DNA of 64,000 bases, taken from positions 2,728,001 to 2,792,000 of the forward strand of contig NC_005363.1 of NCBI RefSeq assembly GCF_000196175.1. The letters are read 5' to 3'. The notes below the pieces were generated by a model. It was not told where the DNA came from and searched no databases. It saw only the letters and a program-made list of their open reading frames with translations. The translations under genes were made by a program, and so were the position numbers. Below, piece after piece: positions 19,002-28,290 of the stretch. Position 1 is the stretch's first letter, and the number at the start of each line of letters is the position of its first letter. The DNA is from Bdellovibrio bacteriovorus HD100 (GTDB taxonomy: Bacteria; Bdellovibrionota; Bdellovibrionia; Bdellovibrionales; Bdellovibrionaceae).

Positions 19002-20555
19002 CTAATGAGCCCCGCGACGGACTTTAAGATCCTTGATTATTTCTTGAGAGGATCTGGTGTCAGGCCGCTCCGTGCGAACGCCCCGCTGGCTTTCCAGAGG
19101 TTTGGTCCCGATCAGCTGCGAGATGAATTGGGACGTTCGGGCCACTGTATTGAAAATCGCCACCGGATTTTTATTCGGTGAACCTGCCAGCTCCGTGTCC
19201 TTGGCCAACATCCCCGCTGCCGAGCCCACGGCATAGATCGGCAGTTTCTCGCCGCCCGCATCAGCATACTGGCGAGCCAATACAGTCTCGGACAGACTCA
19301 GTTCTTTCAACGGGCCCAGGACGTCCACCAGTTCGGGACTCTTCACCACATTGGACAGCAGCTGGCCATTCAAATTTGTATACCCCGTGGAATCAATGAT
19401 CATGTCGCCTTCAGCCTGGCTCACGATATTGTTTTTTGCATCCCGCACTGTCACCAGATAGCGGCCATTTTTAAGAAGCTCCACCTTTTCAACGTGACCA
19501 GGCAAACCTGAAACGCGGTTCTTCTGGTACTGGGGCACGATCATATCCACATAACGATCCCAGCCGTTCTGACTTTGGATGTATTCTTCCGCTGTACGGA
19601 AAGTATTGCCGATCCAATGAATCTTGAAATCTTCTTGAGTTTTAACATGAGGATTCAAAAGTCCTTCAATAGCGATGCGGGACCCATCTCCATTTCCAAT
19701 AATGATCAGATCGCGCGGCATGTGCACCCCCTGCTTCTGCAGACGGCTTTCGCGCAAGGAAACCAGGAAAGCATCGGTGCTCATGATCGGGCGCAGGACT
19801 GCTGGCTCTGCCTGGTGTAGCTTTTGATATTCAGCGAAGGCCGTCTGATAGGAAGTGTCTTTAACCTTGGTGCCAACTTCGCCAAGGCCTGTTCCCAGGA
19901 TTACGTTTTTGGCGCGCAGAGTGACACCCTGATCGGTCACCACTTCTATCATCACCTTGCCATCAACCAAGACCTTGTTTGCGGCAACCACGGTGGTTTC
20001 AAGCATCACGGGAACTTTTGAGACATACTGCTGGCTTTGAATGTGGGTCGCCAGCTGGGTCGAATGCGCATAAGTCTGCGAGGTCAGATGCGACAGACTG
20101 CCCACTCCTCCCGGGAAGTCATGCATGGACAGCCGATGAGCTTCGATACTGTTGATGTAAAAATCTTTTTCGGCAAAGGTCTTTGCCACCAGATCTGTTT
20201 TTTCAACCACCAGGGACTTCAAGTTGGTTTTTCCCAGCACCAAAGAAGCCGCAGCACACTGTGGGCCGGCGCCCAGGCACAAAACATCCAGTTCAATGGT
20301 TTTGCCTTTGAATTCCTTTTTTAGTGCCGTCGACTGACGGGTCATTTCCTGCATCAGGAATTCTGACACCTTCAGACTTTCCTTCTGTTCTTTGGCGACA
20401 CGTTTTAAGGTCGCTGGGTCCTGTGGGAAGGGCTTGCCGCCACTTTCCTTCCAGACACTCGGCGCAAACACAGACTCACAGGTCAGTGCGGCCTGCGCTG
20501 CGGGCACCACCAGCATCAGCGAAATCAACAGGGATAAAAAACGTGTCTTGCTCAC
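19002..20555 (-). CDS. Exported FAD/NAD-dependent oxidoreductase-like protein
   Basis: A 517-residue protein if the GTG at 20555 (behind gagg) is used. That gives a signal peptide, SKTRFLSLLISLMLVV then AQA-A. The body has a Rossmann dinucleotide motif (LCLGAGPQCAAAS, about 90-105), a second nucleotide-binding region (LIIIGNGDGSRIAIEG) and IIDSTGYTN near the end. This layout is like flavin monooxygenases or lysine/ornithine N-monooxygenase relatives. Export of such a protein by a Sec-type rather than twin-arginine signal is unusual. Substrate unknown. Confidence 0.65.
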   Translation of the reverse strand: MSKTRFLSLLISLMLVVPAAQAALTCESVFAPSVWKESGGKPFPQDPATLKRVAKEQKESLKVSEFLMQEMTRQSTALKKEFKGKTIELDVLCLGAGPQCAAASLVLGKTNLKSLVVEKTDLVAKTFAEKDFYINSIEAHRLSMHDFPGGVGSLSHLTSQTYAHSTQLATHIQSQQYVSKVPVMLETTVVAANKVLVDGKVMIEVVTDQGVTLRAKNVILGTGLGEVGTKVKDTSYQTAFAEYQKLHQAEPAVLRPIMSTDAFLVSLRESRLQKQGVHMPRDLIIIGNGDGSRIAIEGLLNPHVKTQEDFKIHWIGNTFRTAEEYIQSQNGWDRYVDMIVPQYQKNRVSGLPGHVEKVELLKNGRYLVTVRDAKNNIVSQAEGDMIIDSTGYTNLNGQLLSNVVKSPELVDVLGPLKELSLSETVLARQYADAGGEKLPIYAVGSAAGMLAKDTELAGSPNKNPVAIFNTVARTSQFISQLIGTKPLESQRGVRTERPDTRSSQEIIKDLKVRRGAH

Positions 20556-20683
20556 GGGAACCTCAAAAGCCAACGGGCAAAATCGCCCGAAGCCCTTAAA
20601 GCAACCGCTATGCCACCTCAACAACCATCTGAACTCGTCCAGAAGACACGCAACTGTTCAAGGTTTTTACAGCAGGCCCGTTT

Positions 20684-21781
20684 TCAGCCGAAGATCCGCC
20701 CGGCAAACAGAAGCCTTGCCGTCCTGAAGAAGCTGCCGCTGACTGCGGTCCACTGGTTATTTTCCTGAGTCACGTCAGCATTCAAGGTCAGAACCCCCGA
20801 GGGCATTCCAATCTGCACTTCATTTGAAATACCATTGGCCAGCTGACTGACCACGGTTCCGGGAATCTTCGCAGCCACCGCGGCACACAGTGACACCGTC
20901 AAAGGCAAAGCCTTGTGTGGCTGTCCGCTGGCAATCACCCGCATCGAGAAATTCATCTGGTCTGAGACCGGCGCACTGACCAGGGCGAGATAGGGAATGG
21001 CGATTGAATTTTTCGCTGCTTCCAGATCCGGCGCAATGCCCATTTCAACCGAACCCCGTCGGCGGATCAGATCCAGTTTTTCCAGCAGATCCACCGAGGC
21101 CTCCAATTGCGCTGGCGTTTCTGCCCCTGTCAGTCCCACATCTTGAGCCCGCACAAAGACACACGGATTTGCAGCATCCAGCAAAGAGACTTCGATGGAT
21201 TCTGATTCGGAAATTTTCAAAGTGTCGCGCACACTCCCCGTGGGCAGCAGCTTCCCGGTCACGGCACCTCCGGGATGCTGGAACTCCAGGCGCACCGGGG
21301 CCGCCGTCCCGCTGACTCCGGGAATGGCAAAGTCACCTTCAAAAACCACCTCGCCGTCTTTCACGGGGAAATAGGAATGAATGACTTTGGAGGTGTTGGT
21401 ATTAAAGATCCGCACACACGCCTCGCTGCCCGATGGTTTCACCCAGCCGGCCATCACCGCAAAGGGACCCACCGCCGAACTGACATTGCCACAATTGCCT
21501 TTGTAATCCACCTTGGCCTCGGTCACCGACACTTGGGCAAAGGTGTAGTCCACATCGGCCTCTTCACGTTCCGAAGGCGAAAGCACACAGACTTTGGACA
21601 GCGAAGAAATTCCGCCGCCCATGCCATCAAGTTGGCGACCGTGACTGTCCGGGCTTCCCATGCAGGAAAGGAAAATCTCATTCCAGAGCGCGGGATCCGA
21701 AGGCAGGTCGTCTTTTTTGAACACGACCACACGACTGGTGCCGCCTCGCATGTAAACTGCCGGGAAAGATCGCTGTGCCAT
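20684..21781 (-). CDS. PrpF-family isomerase
   Basis: A 365-residue protein with the PrpF opening PAVYMRGGTSR, then GSPDSHGRQLDGMGGG, DYKGNCGNVSSAVGPFA and IFNTNT. PrpF proteins have a diaminopimelate-epimerase-like fold and isomerise aconitate-type acids in the methylcitrate cycle or oxalomesaconate in aromatic breakdown. Usually prpF sits beside acnD or prpC; neither is present here, so the substrate cannot be fixed. A good ribosome-binding site (aaggagc) precedes the ATG. Confidence 0.88.
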   Translation of the reverse strand: MAQRSFPAVYMRGGTSRVVVFKKDDLPSDPALWNEIFLSCMGSPDSHGRQLDGMGGGISSLSKVCVLSPSEREEADVDYTFAQVSVTEAKVDYKGNCGNVSSAVGPFAVMAGWVKPSGSEACVRIFNTNTSKVIHSYFPVKDGEVVFEGDFAIPGVSGTAAPVRLEFQHPGGAVTGKLLPTGSVRDTLKISESESIEVSLLDAANPCVFVRAQDVGLTGAETPAQLEASVDLLEKLDLIRRRGSVEMGIAPDLEAAKNSIAIPYLALVSAPVSDQMNFSMRVIASGQPHKALPLTVSLCAAVAAKIPGTVVSQLANGISNEVQIGMPSGVLTLNADVTQENNQWTAVSGSFFRTARLLFAGRIFG

Positions 21782-21871
21782 TCATACGCTCCTTGGAAAT
21801 ACCTTAAGAACCCCGACCATCATCCAGTGATCTGACTTATGCCAGCAGGGAGTCCTGCCGAAAAGACTCCC

Positions 21872-22642
21872 ATGGGTAAGATCATTTTGCCACTTCTTTT
21901 GCTGTTCTGTCAGGCGGGCTTTGCCGCTGATGATCTGTCGTCCTTTGCGGCTAACCTGGACACCACTTTGCGCTATCTGAACAACCGCGAAAGTGTGCCG
22001 TGCAAAACCGAAAAACCCACTCAAGCCAAGGTGACCACGGCGACCCTACAGGGTGACAAGGCCACTGTGATGAGTGAAGCCGATGCACAAAAATTGTTCA
22101 GCGAACTTAAATCCCAGGGCGACATTCCTTTCGAGTTTTCCATCGCCGGATGTGAAGAGCGCGCCCATGAAATGTCGCGCCTGATGCTGCTAAAAGGTAT
22201 CACACCACTGAAGGTCTTTGCGTCGGTGAACGAAGATGAATCCCCCCGCCTGCGCCGCCCGAACCCCACCAAGAACGGCATGACGGTTGACTGGAAGTAC
22301 CATGTGGCCCCGGTGGTGCTGGTTAAAAAAGGCTCGGAACTGGTGCCCTACGTGATGGACCCGTCTTTGGAAAAAAAAGCCGTGCCGGTTTCCGAATGGC
22401 AGGCCACCATGACCCGGCATAATCCCAAAATGAAGGTGAACCTGAAATTCACTCCGGCGGCGACTTACAACGACGCCGGCACCATTCGTGTGAACTTCAA
22501 AGACAATGATTTCAACAAATCCGTTCAGGGCACTTTGAAAGAATACAAAGTGCGCAGCAAGGACGTCGATGGCGAGGACAACCTGTGGTTTGAACTCATG
22601 CGCAACGAAGAGCGCATGATGATGATCGACGAAGGTTACTAA
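21872..22642 (+). CDS. Exported protein-glutaminase-like deamidase
   Basis: A 256-residue protein with a signal peptide (MGKIILPLLLLFCQAGFAA); the ATG at 21872 was preferred over 21839. The mature part has a Cys-His-Asp set with the spacing and context of the Chryseobacterium protein-glutaminase family: Cys94 in AGCEERAHEMSR, His144 in DWKYHVAPVVL and Asp163 in YVMDPSL. These enzymes convert glutamine side chains in proteins to glutamate. The target here could be prey or self surface proteins. The 3' end overlaps the converging hybrid kinase gene by 4 bp. Family assignment is from motif memory. Confidence 0.7.
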   Translation: MGKIILPLLLLFCQAGFAADDLSSFAANLDTTLRYLNNRESVPCKTEKPTQAKVTTATLQGDKATVMSEADAQKLFSELKSQGDIPFEFSIAGCEERAHEMSRLMLLKGITPLKVFASVNEDESPRLRRPNPTKNGMTVDWKYHVAPVVLVKKGSELVPYVMDPSLEKKAVPVSEWQATMTRHNPKMKVNLKFTPAATYNDAGTIRVNFKDNDFNKSVQGTLKEYKVRSKDVDGEDNLWFELMRNEERMMMIDEGY

Positions 22643-24297
22643 TGCAGTGACCGATCACTTTGCGGATGACTGCTCAGTTCCACCAGACTGCGAATCAACT
22701 GGGGCACGGCAAAGGGTTTTCCCATAAAGGAATCAAACCCCTCCCCCAGGGCCTTGGCTTGGCTGCCCTTGTCCACAAACGCCGTCAGGGCCATCATCGG
22801 CACCTGCCGGGAAAAATGCGTTTCCCCGGCGCGTATTCTGTGCACGAATGAAAAGCCATCTTCCCCGGGCATACTAAGATCACAGACAATAAGATCGAAC
22901 GCGCCCTCAAAGCGCAGGGCCTCTTCCACCGAGTCCGCCGCCACAACATCGGCACCATTGATTCTTAAAACAGTCTCCATGACCTGGAGTGAGTCTTTAT
23001 CATCATCGACCACAAGGATGTGAGCTCCCAGCAAAGGCTTCATGTTACGCTGTGGCGGCGCCGGCACAGGCTCTTTGACAATCTCGCCTTGTTTGCTTAG
23101 TGCCGGAATCGAAAAGGAAAACTCAGAGCCTTTTCCTAGGCCCGCGCTGTGGGCGACAATCGTCCCCTGGTGCGCCTCAACCAGATGCCGGGAAATGGAA
23201 AGCCCCAGTCCCAGCCCGCCAAACTTTCGTGTGGTGGATCCATCAGCCTGACGAAATCTTTCAAACGCCCGAGGAATGAACTCAGCATCCATCCCCACAC
23301 CTTCGTCTTTCACCGACACAGTAAAACTGGGGCCCTGGCGCAGAACCGCCACTTCAATGCGGCTTTGGGCGTGTGAAAACTTAATGGCATTGATCAGCAG
23401 GTTATTGACGATTTGTTTCAAACGTTCAAAGTCCCCTTGGATCATCGCCGTGGTCACACCTTTGGCGATCTCAATGTGTATTTCTTTTTTATCCGCCATC
23501 AGTCGAACCGCATCCACGGCCTGAGTGACCACGTCGACCAGATCCACCGGTTTCTTTTCCATGTGAAAACGCCCCAGCAGAATGCGTGAAGAATCCAACA
23601 GATCCTCGATAATGCGGGTCTGATTACGCGCATTTCGTTCGATGGTCTCAAGTCCCAGGCGGGCGTCCTTGTCCCCCGGACTTGCCTCCAGCAGAATTTC
23701 GGCCCAACCCATAATCGAATTCAAAGGCGTGCGCAGTTCGTGGGACACTGTCATCAGGAATTCATCTTTGGAACGATTGGCTTCTTTCAGTTCTTCGATG
23801 CGTTTTTGCAGATCGTTGTAGTTGTTCAGGTTCTCGATACTGACTGACACAGAGTCTGCAAGCGCCCGCAACAGCTCACGCTGTTCATCGGTGGGAAGCC
23901 TTTGATCCTTCCAGTAAGTGCCAATGGCTCCGATGGGGTCTTCGCGACGAATCGGCGTCATCATCAGGCTTTTCACAAAGGTCGGACGATAGGCGTCCAA
24001 AGGCACCCGCGGATCACGATAAATGTCTTCGATAATGACCGTTTCTTTGTGCAGCACGGCCCAGCCGGAAACGCAGGACTCCAGCGGGAAACGCTGTCCC
24101 TTCCATAAAGGACTGATGGCATCTTCGTCGGCATAAAAGCAGAAATCCCCGTCCTTTAAAACAAAGGTGGCACCGTCGGCATCGGCAATCTCCCGAGCTG
24201 CTGTGCGCACCAACTTTGTGATTTCATCTAAAGACCGGGCTGCAGACAGGTTCTGAATGACCTCCACCAGCTTTCTGACTCCACCATCATACGACAT
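22639..24297 (-). CDS. Soluble GAF hybrid histidine kinase
   Basis: A 552-residue protein from the ATG at 24297 (ribosome-binding site ggaggt). Order: GAF domain (about 10-170), short coiled coil, HisKA with FLMTVSHELRTPLNSIMGWAEILLE split across its helix (His near 195), HATPase (LLINAIKFSH, DEGVGM, GGLGLGLSISR), and a C-terminal receiver (ILVVDDDKDS, phosphorylated Asp in LIVCDLSMPGEDG). No membrane segment, so it senses a cytoplasmic signal. The built-in receiver suggests a phosphorelay or self-regulation. No output gene adjoins. Confidence 0.92.
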   Translation of the reverse strand: MSYDGGVRKLVEVIQNLSAARSLDEITKLVRTAAREIADADGATFVLKDGDFCFYADEDAISPLWKGQRFPLESCVSGWAVLHKETVIIEDIYRDPRVPLDAYRPTFVKSLMMTPIRREDPIGAIGTYWKDQRLPTDEQRELLRALADSVSVSIENLNNYNDLQKRIEELKEANRSKDEFLMTVSHELRTPLNSIMGWAEILLEASPGDKDARLGLETIERNARNQTRIIEDLLDSSRILLGRFHMEKKPVDLVDVVTQAVDAVRLMADKKEIHIEIAKGVTTAMIQGDFERLKQIVNNLLINAIKFSHAQSRIEVAVLRQGPSFTVSVKDEGVGMDAEFIPRAFERFRQADGSTTRKFGGLGLGLSISRHLVEAHQGTIVAHSAGLGKGSEFSFSIPALSKQGEIVKEPVPAPPQRNMKPLLGAHILVVDDDKDSLQVMETVLRINGADVVAADSVEEALRFEGAFDLIVCDLSMPGEDGFSFVHRIRAGETHFSRQVPMMALTAFVDKGSQAKALGEGFDSFMGKPFAVPQLIRSLVELSSHPQSDRSLH

Positions 24298-24420
24298 GAA
24301 ACCTCCGAACAAGTGCAGGTTTCAGACTATGTGGGTTCAAAAAATTGTCCATCAAAGACAATCTTGAGAATCTTGAAGATGTAAACAAACAAAAAACTAG
24401 CTATCAAAAGCCCGTTGTAA

Positions 24421-24915
24421 TCAAGAAGCTTTAACACCCACCTGGACAATCGTGGGCCGCAGAATCCTTTGGACATCCTGCGGTTTCAAGGAAACCAGAA
24501 ATCCTCGCTTGCCACCGTTGATGTAAATAATATCCAGATCCAAAATGGTTTTTTCCATATACACAGGCATCTCGCGCTTGGTTCCGAAGGGCGAAGTGCC
24601 TCCCACCTGATAACCCGAATGACGGTCCGCCACTTCAGGTTTGCAGGGTGAAATCGTCTTTACGCCCAGCTCGCGCGCCAGTTGTTTGGTAGAGACCTGC
24701 AGATCCCCGTGCATCAGAACGACCAGGGGTTCCTTCTTTTCATTTTCCATGATCAGAGTTTTGATAACATGATGCTCGGGCACGCCAAGCTCTTTTGAGG
24801 AATGAGCAGTTCCACCTTTTTCTTCATAAGGAAAAAGATGTCCGGTGTACTGCACCTGATGTTTTTGCAGTTCACGAATAGCCAGAGTCACGGGGAATTT
24901 ATCTTTGTCGCTCAT
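24421..24915 (-). CDS. ybaK: YbaK-family Cys-tRNA(Pro) deacylase
   Basis: A 164-residue YbaK/EbsC protein that hydrolyses cysteine mischarged onto proline tRNA. Typical blocks are VIKTLIM (catalytic-lysine region), LARELGVK, VGGTSPFGTK and ILDLDIIYINGG. Full length for the family. A perfect hairpin abuts the start codon in the mRNA (24916-24932). Confidence 0.9.
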   Translation of the reverse strand: MSDKDKFPVTLAIRELQKHQVQYTGHLFPYEEKGGTAHSSKELGVPEHHVIKTLIMENEKKEPLVVLMHGDLQVSTKQLARELGVKTISPCKPEVADRHSGYQVGGTSPFGTKREMPVYMEKTILDLDIIYINGGKRGFLVSLKPQDVQRILRPTIVQVGVKAS

Positions 24916-24932
24916 GGGGTTAGTGTAACCCC
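24916..24932 (-). promoter_or_regulatory. Hairpin directly before the ybaK start codon
   Basis: The perfect 7-bp inverted repeat ggggtta / taacccc with a 3-nt loop ends exactly at the ATG and covers the place where a Shine-Dalgarno sequence would lie. No T-run follows in the minus direction. It might limit translation of ybaK or end the upstream capA-like transcript. Confidence 0.4.
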
Positions 24933-24947
24933 GAAGGTCCGCTCAAA

Positions 24948-26093
24948 TCATTCATTTTTCAGGCACAGATGACTCATTAAGTCCCCGGCGACATCCAGCC
25001 GGCGCTCTTTGCCATACATGCTTGCGACGTGATCAAAGACCTCCTGGTTCTTGGTGACCGGATAAATCTCGGTGCCTTCCCGATAGGTCGGCGTGTAGGA
25101 AGCCCCAAAGATTTTCACCCGCCCGGCGGTTCGGGCCAGCCCCAGGTACACCACCAGACCGGTTTTTCGCGCCAACCCCGCCTGTCCTGCCACGAAATTC
25201 CCCAAAGAGTACGCCACCAGAGTTTCACGGCCATCCTTGGTGACATATTTTTCCCACGGTTGCAGCACATGAGGATGAGATCCCAGGATCGCCGTCACCC
25301 CGGCCTCCAAATAACGTCTGGCAAAAGCTTTCTGCCGGGAATCCGGGGAATGTTTGTATTCCTGTCCCCAGTGCGGCAGCAGAATCAGCGCATCAACACT
25401 GGAATCTGACGTGATGTTTTTAATGAGCTCCACCATCTTGTCCGGATTCTTATAACAAAACAGCACCTGGTCTTTGCTGTCTTTGTGGCCGTTGCTCATT
25501 TCCGTGCAGCCCAAAAAAGCCACGCGGAAACCACCGATGGAGGCAATATGATGAAAAGCCCCGCTGCGCTCTGATGACATGCGAATGCCCACTGTGGGAA
25601 TTCCCACATTCCGCGCGGCGCGGATGGTTTTATCAATTCCCAGCCAGCTGCGGTCCAACGAATGATTGTTAGCCACGGTCAGAAGATCATAACCCGAACG
25701 ATAAAGATCCGACAAAATGCGCGGATGATAATTGAAGGAAAAGTTCGAGCCTGAATACACCACCTCGTCATAGATGAAACCGACATCACCGTGATCCTTG
25801 CCACGCTTGTCGACCCCCAAGGCGGCGGGCCCTTCCAGATTCCCGACACTGAAATGAGCTTTGGACATCAGTGGATCCGTACGCCGCCAGATCTGGTTGA
25901 AGTGCTGGGTGCCGTTCACCACCGCCCGGTACAAAGCCTCATGAACAAGAATGTCACCAACAAAGGACAGACCGATGCGCTCCTGACCGTCCTGACACTC
26001 GGTTTGAAAGCGCACCTGAGGGGCTGCCAAAGCCTGAGAGGTTTGAATGAAAAATAATGAAAACAATAAAAGAATCAGATGATGTCTTTGCAT
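24948..26093 (-). CDS. CapA-like exported metallophosphatase-fold protein
   Basis: A 381-residue protein with a signal peptide (RHHLILLLFSLFFIQTSQALA). It matches the PGA_cap/CapA family: GLSFVGDILVH, VGNLEGPAA, LTVANNHSLDR, FLGCTEMSN, ILLPHWGQEYKHSP, AILGSHPHVLQPWE and VAYSLGNFV. CapA proteins take part in poly-gamma-glutamate synthesis or release and have a calcineurin-like metal site. No capB or capC is nearby, so an uncharacterised phosphoesterase-like or envelope role is equally possible. Confidence 0.87.
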   Translation of the reverse strand: MQRHHLILLLFSLFFIQTSQALAAPQVRFQTECQDGQERIGLSFVGDILVHEALYRAVVNGTQHFNQIWRRTDPLMSKAHFSVGNLEGPAALGVDKRGKDHGDVGFIYDEVVYSGSNFSFNYHPRILSDLYRSGYDLLTVANNHSLDRSWLGIDKTIRAARNVGIPTVGIRMSSERSGAFHHIASIGGFRVAFLGCTEMSNGHKDSKDQVLFCYKNPDKMVELIKNITSDSSVDALILLPHWGQEYKHSPDSRQKAFARRYLEAGVTAILGSHPHVLQPWEKYVTKDGRETLVAYSLGNFVAGQAGLARKTGLVVYLGLARTAGRVKIFGASYTPTYREGTEIYPVTKNQEVFDHVASMYGKERRLDVAGDLMSHLCLKNE

Positions 26094-26179
26094 AGACACC
26101 ACTTTTTACCGATTTCTTTAATGAAGCAAAAGAGCGCTGCCGGTGCTGAAGAAATACAGCGCTGGCAACGGGCAGTACA

Positions 26180-26848
26180 CTAAAGCTGGGATCTGCCTTT
26201 CGCCATCTTCTGCGCGTACTTGAAAAACGGATTGTCAGAGCCCAGCTTCTTTTCCAGGAAAGCTTCGGCCTTTTGTGGATCGAGGGACTGAGACTGCAAC
26301 CACAAGTCTTCAAAAAGATTTTGCGCCGCTGCCATGTTCAAAGAAGGAAAGCTGGAATCCTGCACTTCACCATAGCCCACCAGAAACAGATAGCTCCATA
26401 ACGGCTTCATCGCCCGGTTGTAATGGCTTTCCATCAATTTTCCCTGCCAACCCAGATTTTCCTTGATCACCTTGGTCGACTGCGGCGAATCCAGCAGAAA
26501 ACTGTCCAAAGCCTCCTGGCTGGAGCGCGGCAGCTGGATGCGCCCCTGCGAGCTTCCCAGATACGCCAGCATGTTCAGAAAAACTTCCTTCGAAAAAAAA
26601 GTCGCGCGGTTGCGGAACCACTTGGCATAAATGACCTCTTCACTGCGCGAAAGCTCTTCACGCAGAACCCACATCTCCGCCACGCGGTTGTCACCATCCT
26701 GGTCCCACTCCCAGCGCATTTTGGTGCGCGGGTAAAGTTCGGACCACAGGCTGGCGGGTTCTTTGCGATTTTCCAGCGGATACACCAGCAGGCATCCCCG
26801 CTGGTTGATTGCCTTCACCATCTGCGTTTTCTTCTTTTTTGAACTCAT
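26180..26848 (-). CDS. Hypothetical protein, cytoplasmic
   Basis: A 222-residue protein with a lysine-rich start (SSKKKKTQ) and no signal peptide or membrane helix. It is rich in tryptophan and aromatic residues, with blocks such as MRWEWDQDGDNRVAEMWVL and IYAKWFRNRATFFSKE. No family recognised. It lies in a minus-strand run between the capA-like gene and mtgA, with gaps of 55-90 bp. Confidence 0.75.
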   Translation of the reverse strand: MSSKKKKTQMVKAINQRGCLLVYPLENRKEPASLWSELYPRTKMRWEWDQDGDNRVAEMWVLREELSRSEEVIYAKWFRNRATFFSKEVFLNMLAYLGSSQGRIQLPRSSQEALDSFLLDSPQSTKVIKENLGWQGKLMESHYNRAMKPLWSYLFLVGYGEVQDSSFPSLNMAAAQNLFEDLWLQSQSLDPQKAEAFLEKKLGSDNPFFKYAQKMAKGRSQL

Positions 26849-26903
26849 GGGGAAATTCTAGTCTGCACCTTGCAGAGGCGCAACCCTCTGAGCAGCGGAA
26901 AGT

Positions 26904-27656
26904 TTAATTGGCGGATTCGTCTTCTTCGCTGTCAAACTTCAGATCCAGAAAGTCCAGAAGTGAAGCATCGGCTGCCTTGGGAATGGCGGGAGCCACGCGA
27001 TTCAAAATGCGGCGCTGACGACCGACAACATAGTTAGAGGGGCGATCAATTCTAAAACGACGCGGGTTCGGAAGTACCGCAGCAATCAAAGACGCCTGAT
27101 AGGGATTCAGATTCTTGGCGCTGCGCTTGAAATACTTTTGCGATGCTGCCTCGACCCCGTAAACCCCCGGGCCCAGCTCGATCACATTCAGATAAACTTC
27201 CATGATGCGCTCTTTGGGCCAGGTTGATTCAATCAGGATGGTGAAGTAGGCCTCAAGACCTTTGCGAACCCAATCACGCTGGGGCCACAAAAACACGTTC
27301 TTTGCGGTCTGCTGGGTGATGGTGCTGGCCCCTTTTTTCCGTTTGTGGGTCTTGTTGTACTTCATCGCCTTTTCAATGGCGTCAAAGTCAAAGCCGTTGT
27401 GCTCAAAGAAACGATAGTCCTCGGCTTTCAGCACAGCCTTTTGCACGGAGGGGGCAATCTCTTCCAACGGCACCCAGTCCTTGTGAATGCCGACAAATTC
27501 TTCCCCCCACACCGAACTGACCGAACGAATTACCATCAAAGGTGTCAGCGGCACCGGTACGAAGCGATAAAGCAAAACGAATCCCAGACTGCTCACAAAA
27601 AAGAGCAGAACAGCTTTCACGATCCATTTTCTAAGAGTTTGCCAACGACTGCGCAT
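26904..27656 (-). CDS. mtgA: Monofunctional peptidoglycan glycosyltransferase MtgA
   Basis: A 250-residue GT51 enzyme that polymerises lipid II into glycan strands at the outer face of the inner membrane. It has one N-terminal membrane anchor (about 12-32) and the glycosyltransferase motifs EDYRFFEHNGFD (catalytic Glu), GASTITQQTAKN, KERIMEVYLNVIELG and GVYGVEAASQKYF. I chose the ATG at 27656, 4 bp after the glyoxalase stop codon. The C-terminus is acidic. No transpeptidase domain. Confidence 0.93.
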   Translation of the reverse strand: MRSRWQTLRKWIVKAVLLFFVSSLGFVLLYRFVPVPLTPLMVIRSVSSVWGEEFVGIHKDWVPLEEIAPSVQKAVLKAEDYRFFEHNGFDFDAIEKAMKYNKTHKRKKGASTITQQTAKNVFLWPQRDWVRKGLEAYFTILIESTWPKERIMEVYLNVIELGPGVYGVEAASQKYFKRSAKNLNPYQASLIAAVLPNPRRFRIDRPSNYVVGRQRRILNRVAPAIPKAADASLLDFLDLKFDSEEDESAN

Positions 27657-27660
27657 GTTT

Positions 27661-28170
27661 TTACAAAAGACCTGGTTGAACCACCTCAATCCAATATTGA
27701 TCCGGATCTTTGACAAAAGCGATGTTTTTCATACCACCCTCGCCCAGACGTTTTTGGAAATTCACACCCAGGGATTCAAAGCGCGCACAGGCCTGTTGAA
27801 TATCCGGGACTGAAATACAGATATGGCCAAACCCGCGAGGCTCGGTATTGCCATTGTGGTACGGGGTGGTTTCCTGTTCTTCGGTGCCCCAGTTATGGGT
27901 CAGTTCCAGAACAGCCTCCCGACCAAAGGCATAACGGGCATTGGCTTCATTTTCAGTGGGAACATCGGTGCCTTCCGGAACATAAGCCAGGAAGTACAAA
28001 GAAAACTTCCATTCCGCAAAATCCAGTTTGCGCACCAGCTTCATCCCCAAAACGCGGGTGTAGAAATCCAACGAGGCTTTAGGATCTTTGATTCTAAGCA
28101 TGGTGTGGTTGAATACATACTTCTGTGTTTCTTTGTCGGGGCTCACGCACACCCCAGGGATGTTTGACAT
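27661..28170 (-). CDS. gloA: Lactoylglutathione lyase (glyoxalase I)
   Basis: A 169-residue glyoxalase I of the longer type. Metal ligands appear in order: His in FNHTMLRIKD, Glu in VLELTHNWG, His in GFGHICISV and Glu in YWIEVVQ. It detoxifies methylglyoxal as its glutathione adduct. It is followed after 4 bp by mtgA, so the two are probably cotranscribed. Confidence 0.92.
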   Translation of the reverse strand: MSNIPGVCVSPDKETQKYVFNHTMLRIKDPKASLDFYTRVLGMKLVRKLDFAEWKFSLYFLAYVPEGTDVPTENEANARYAFGREAVLELTHNWGTEEQETTPYHNGNTEPRGFGHICISVPDIQQACARFESLGVNFQKRLGEGGMKNIAFVKDPDQYWIEVVQPGLL

Positions 28171-28290
28171 GGAATTCTCCTAACCGTGGCCTATTCATAA
28201 CATGCTTTTGACAACAGTACAAAAAGGCATTTGGTAGAGGGTAAATAGGTATAGATTGTTTCCCCTCTGGAACACCGATAAAATGGGTTT

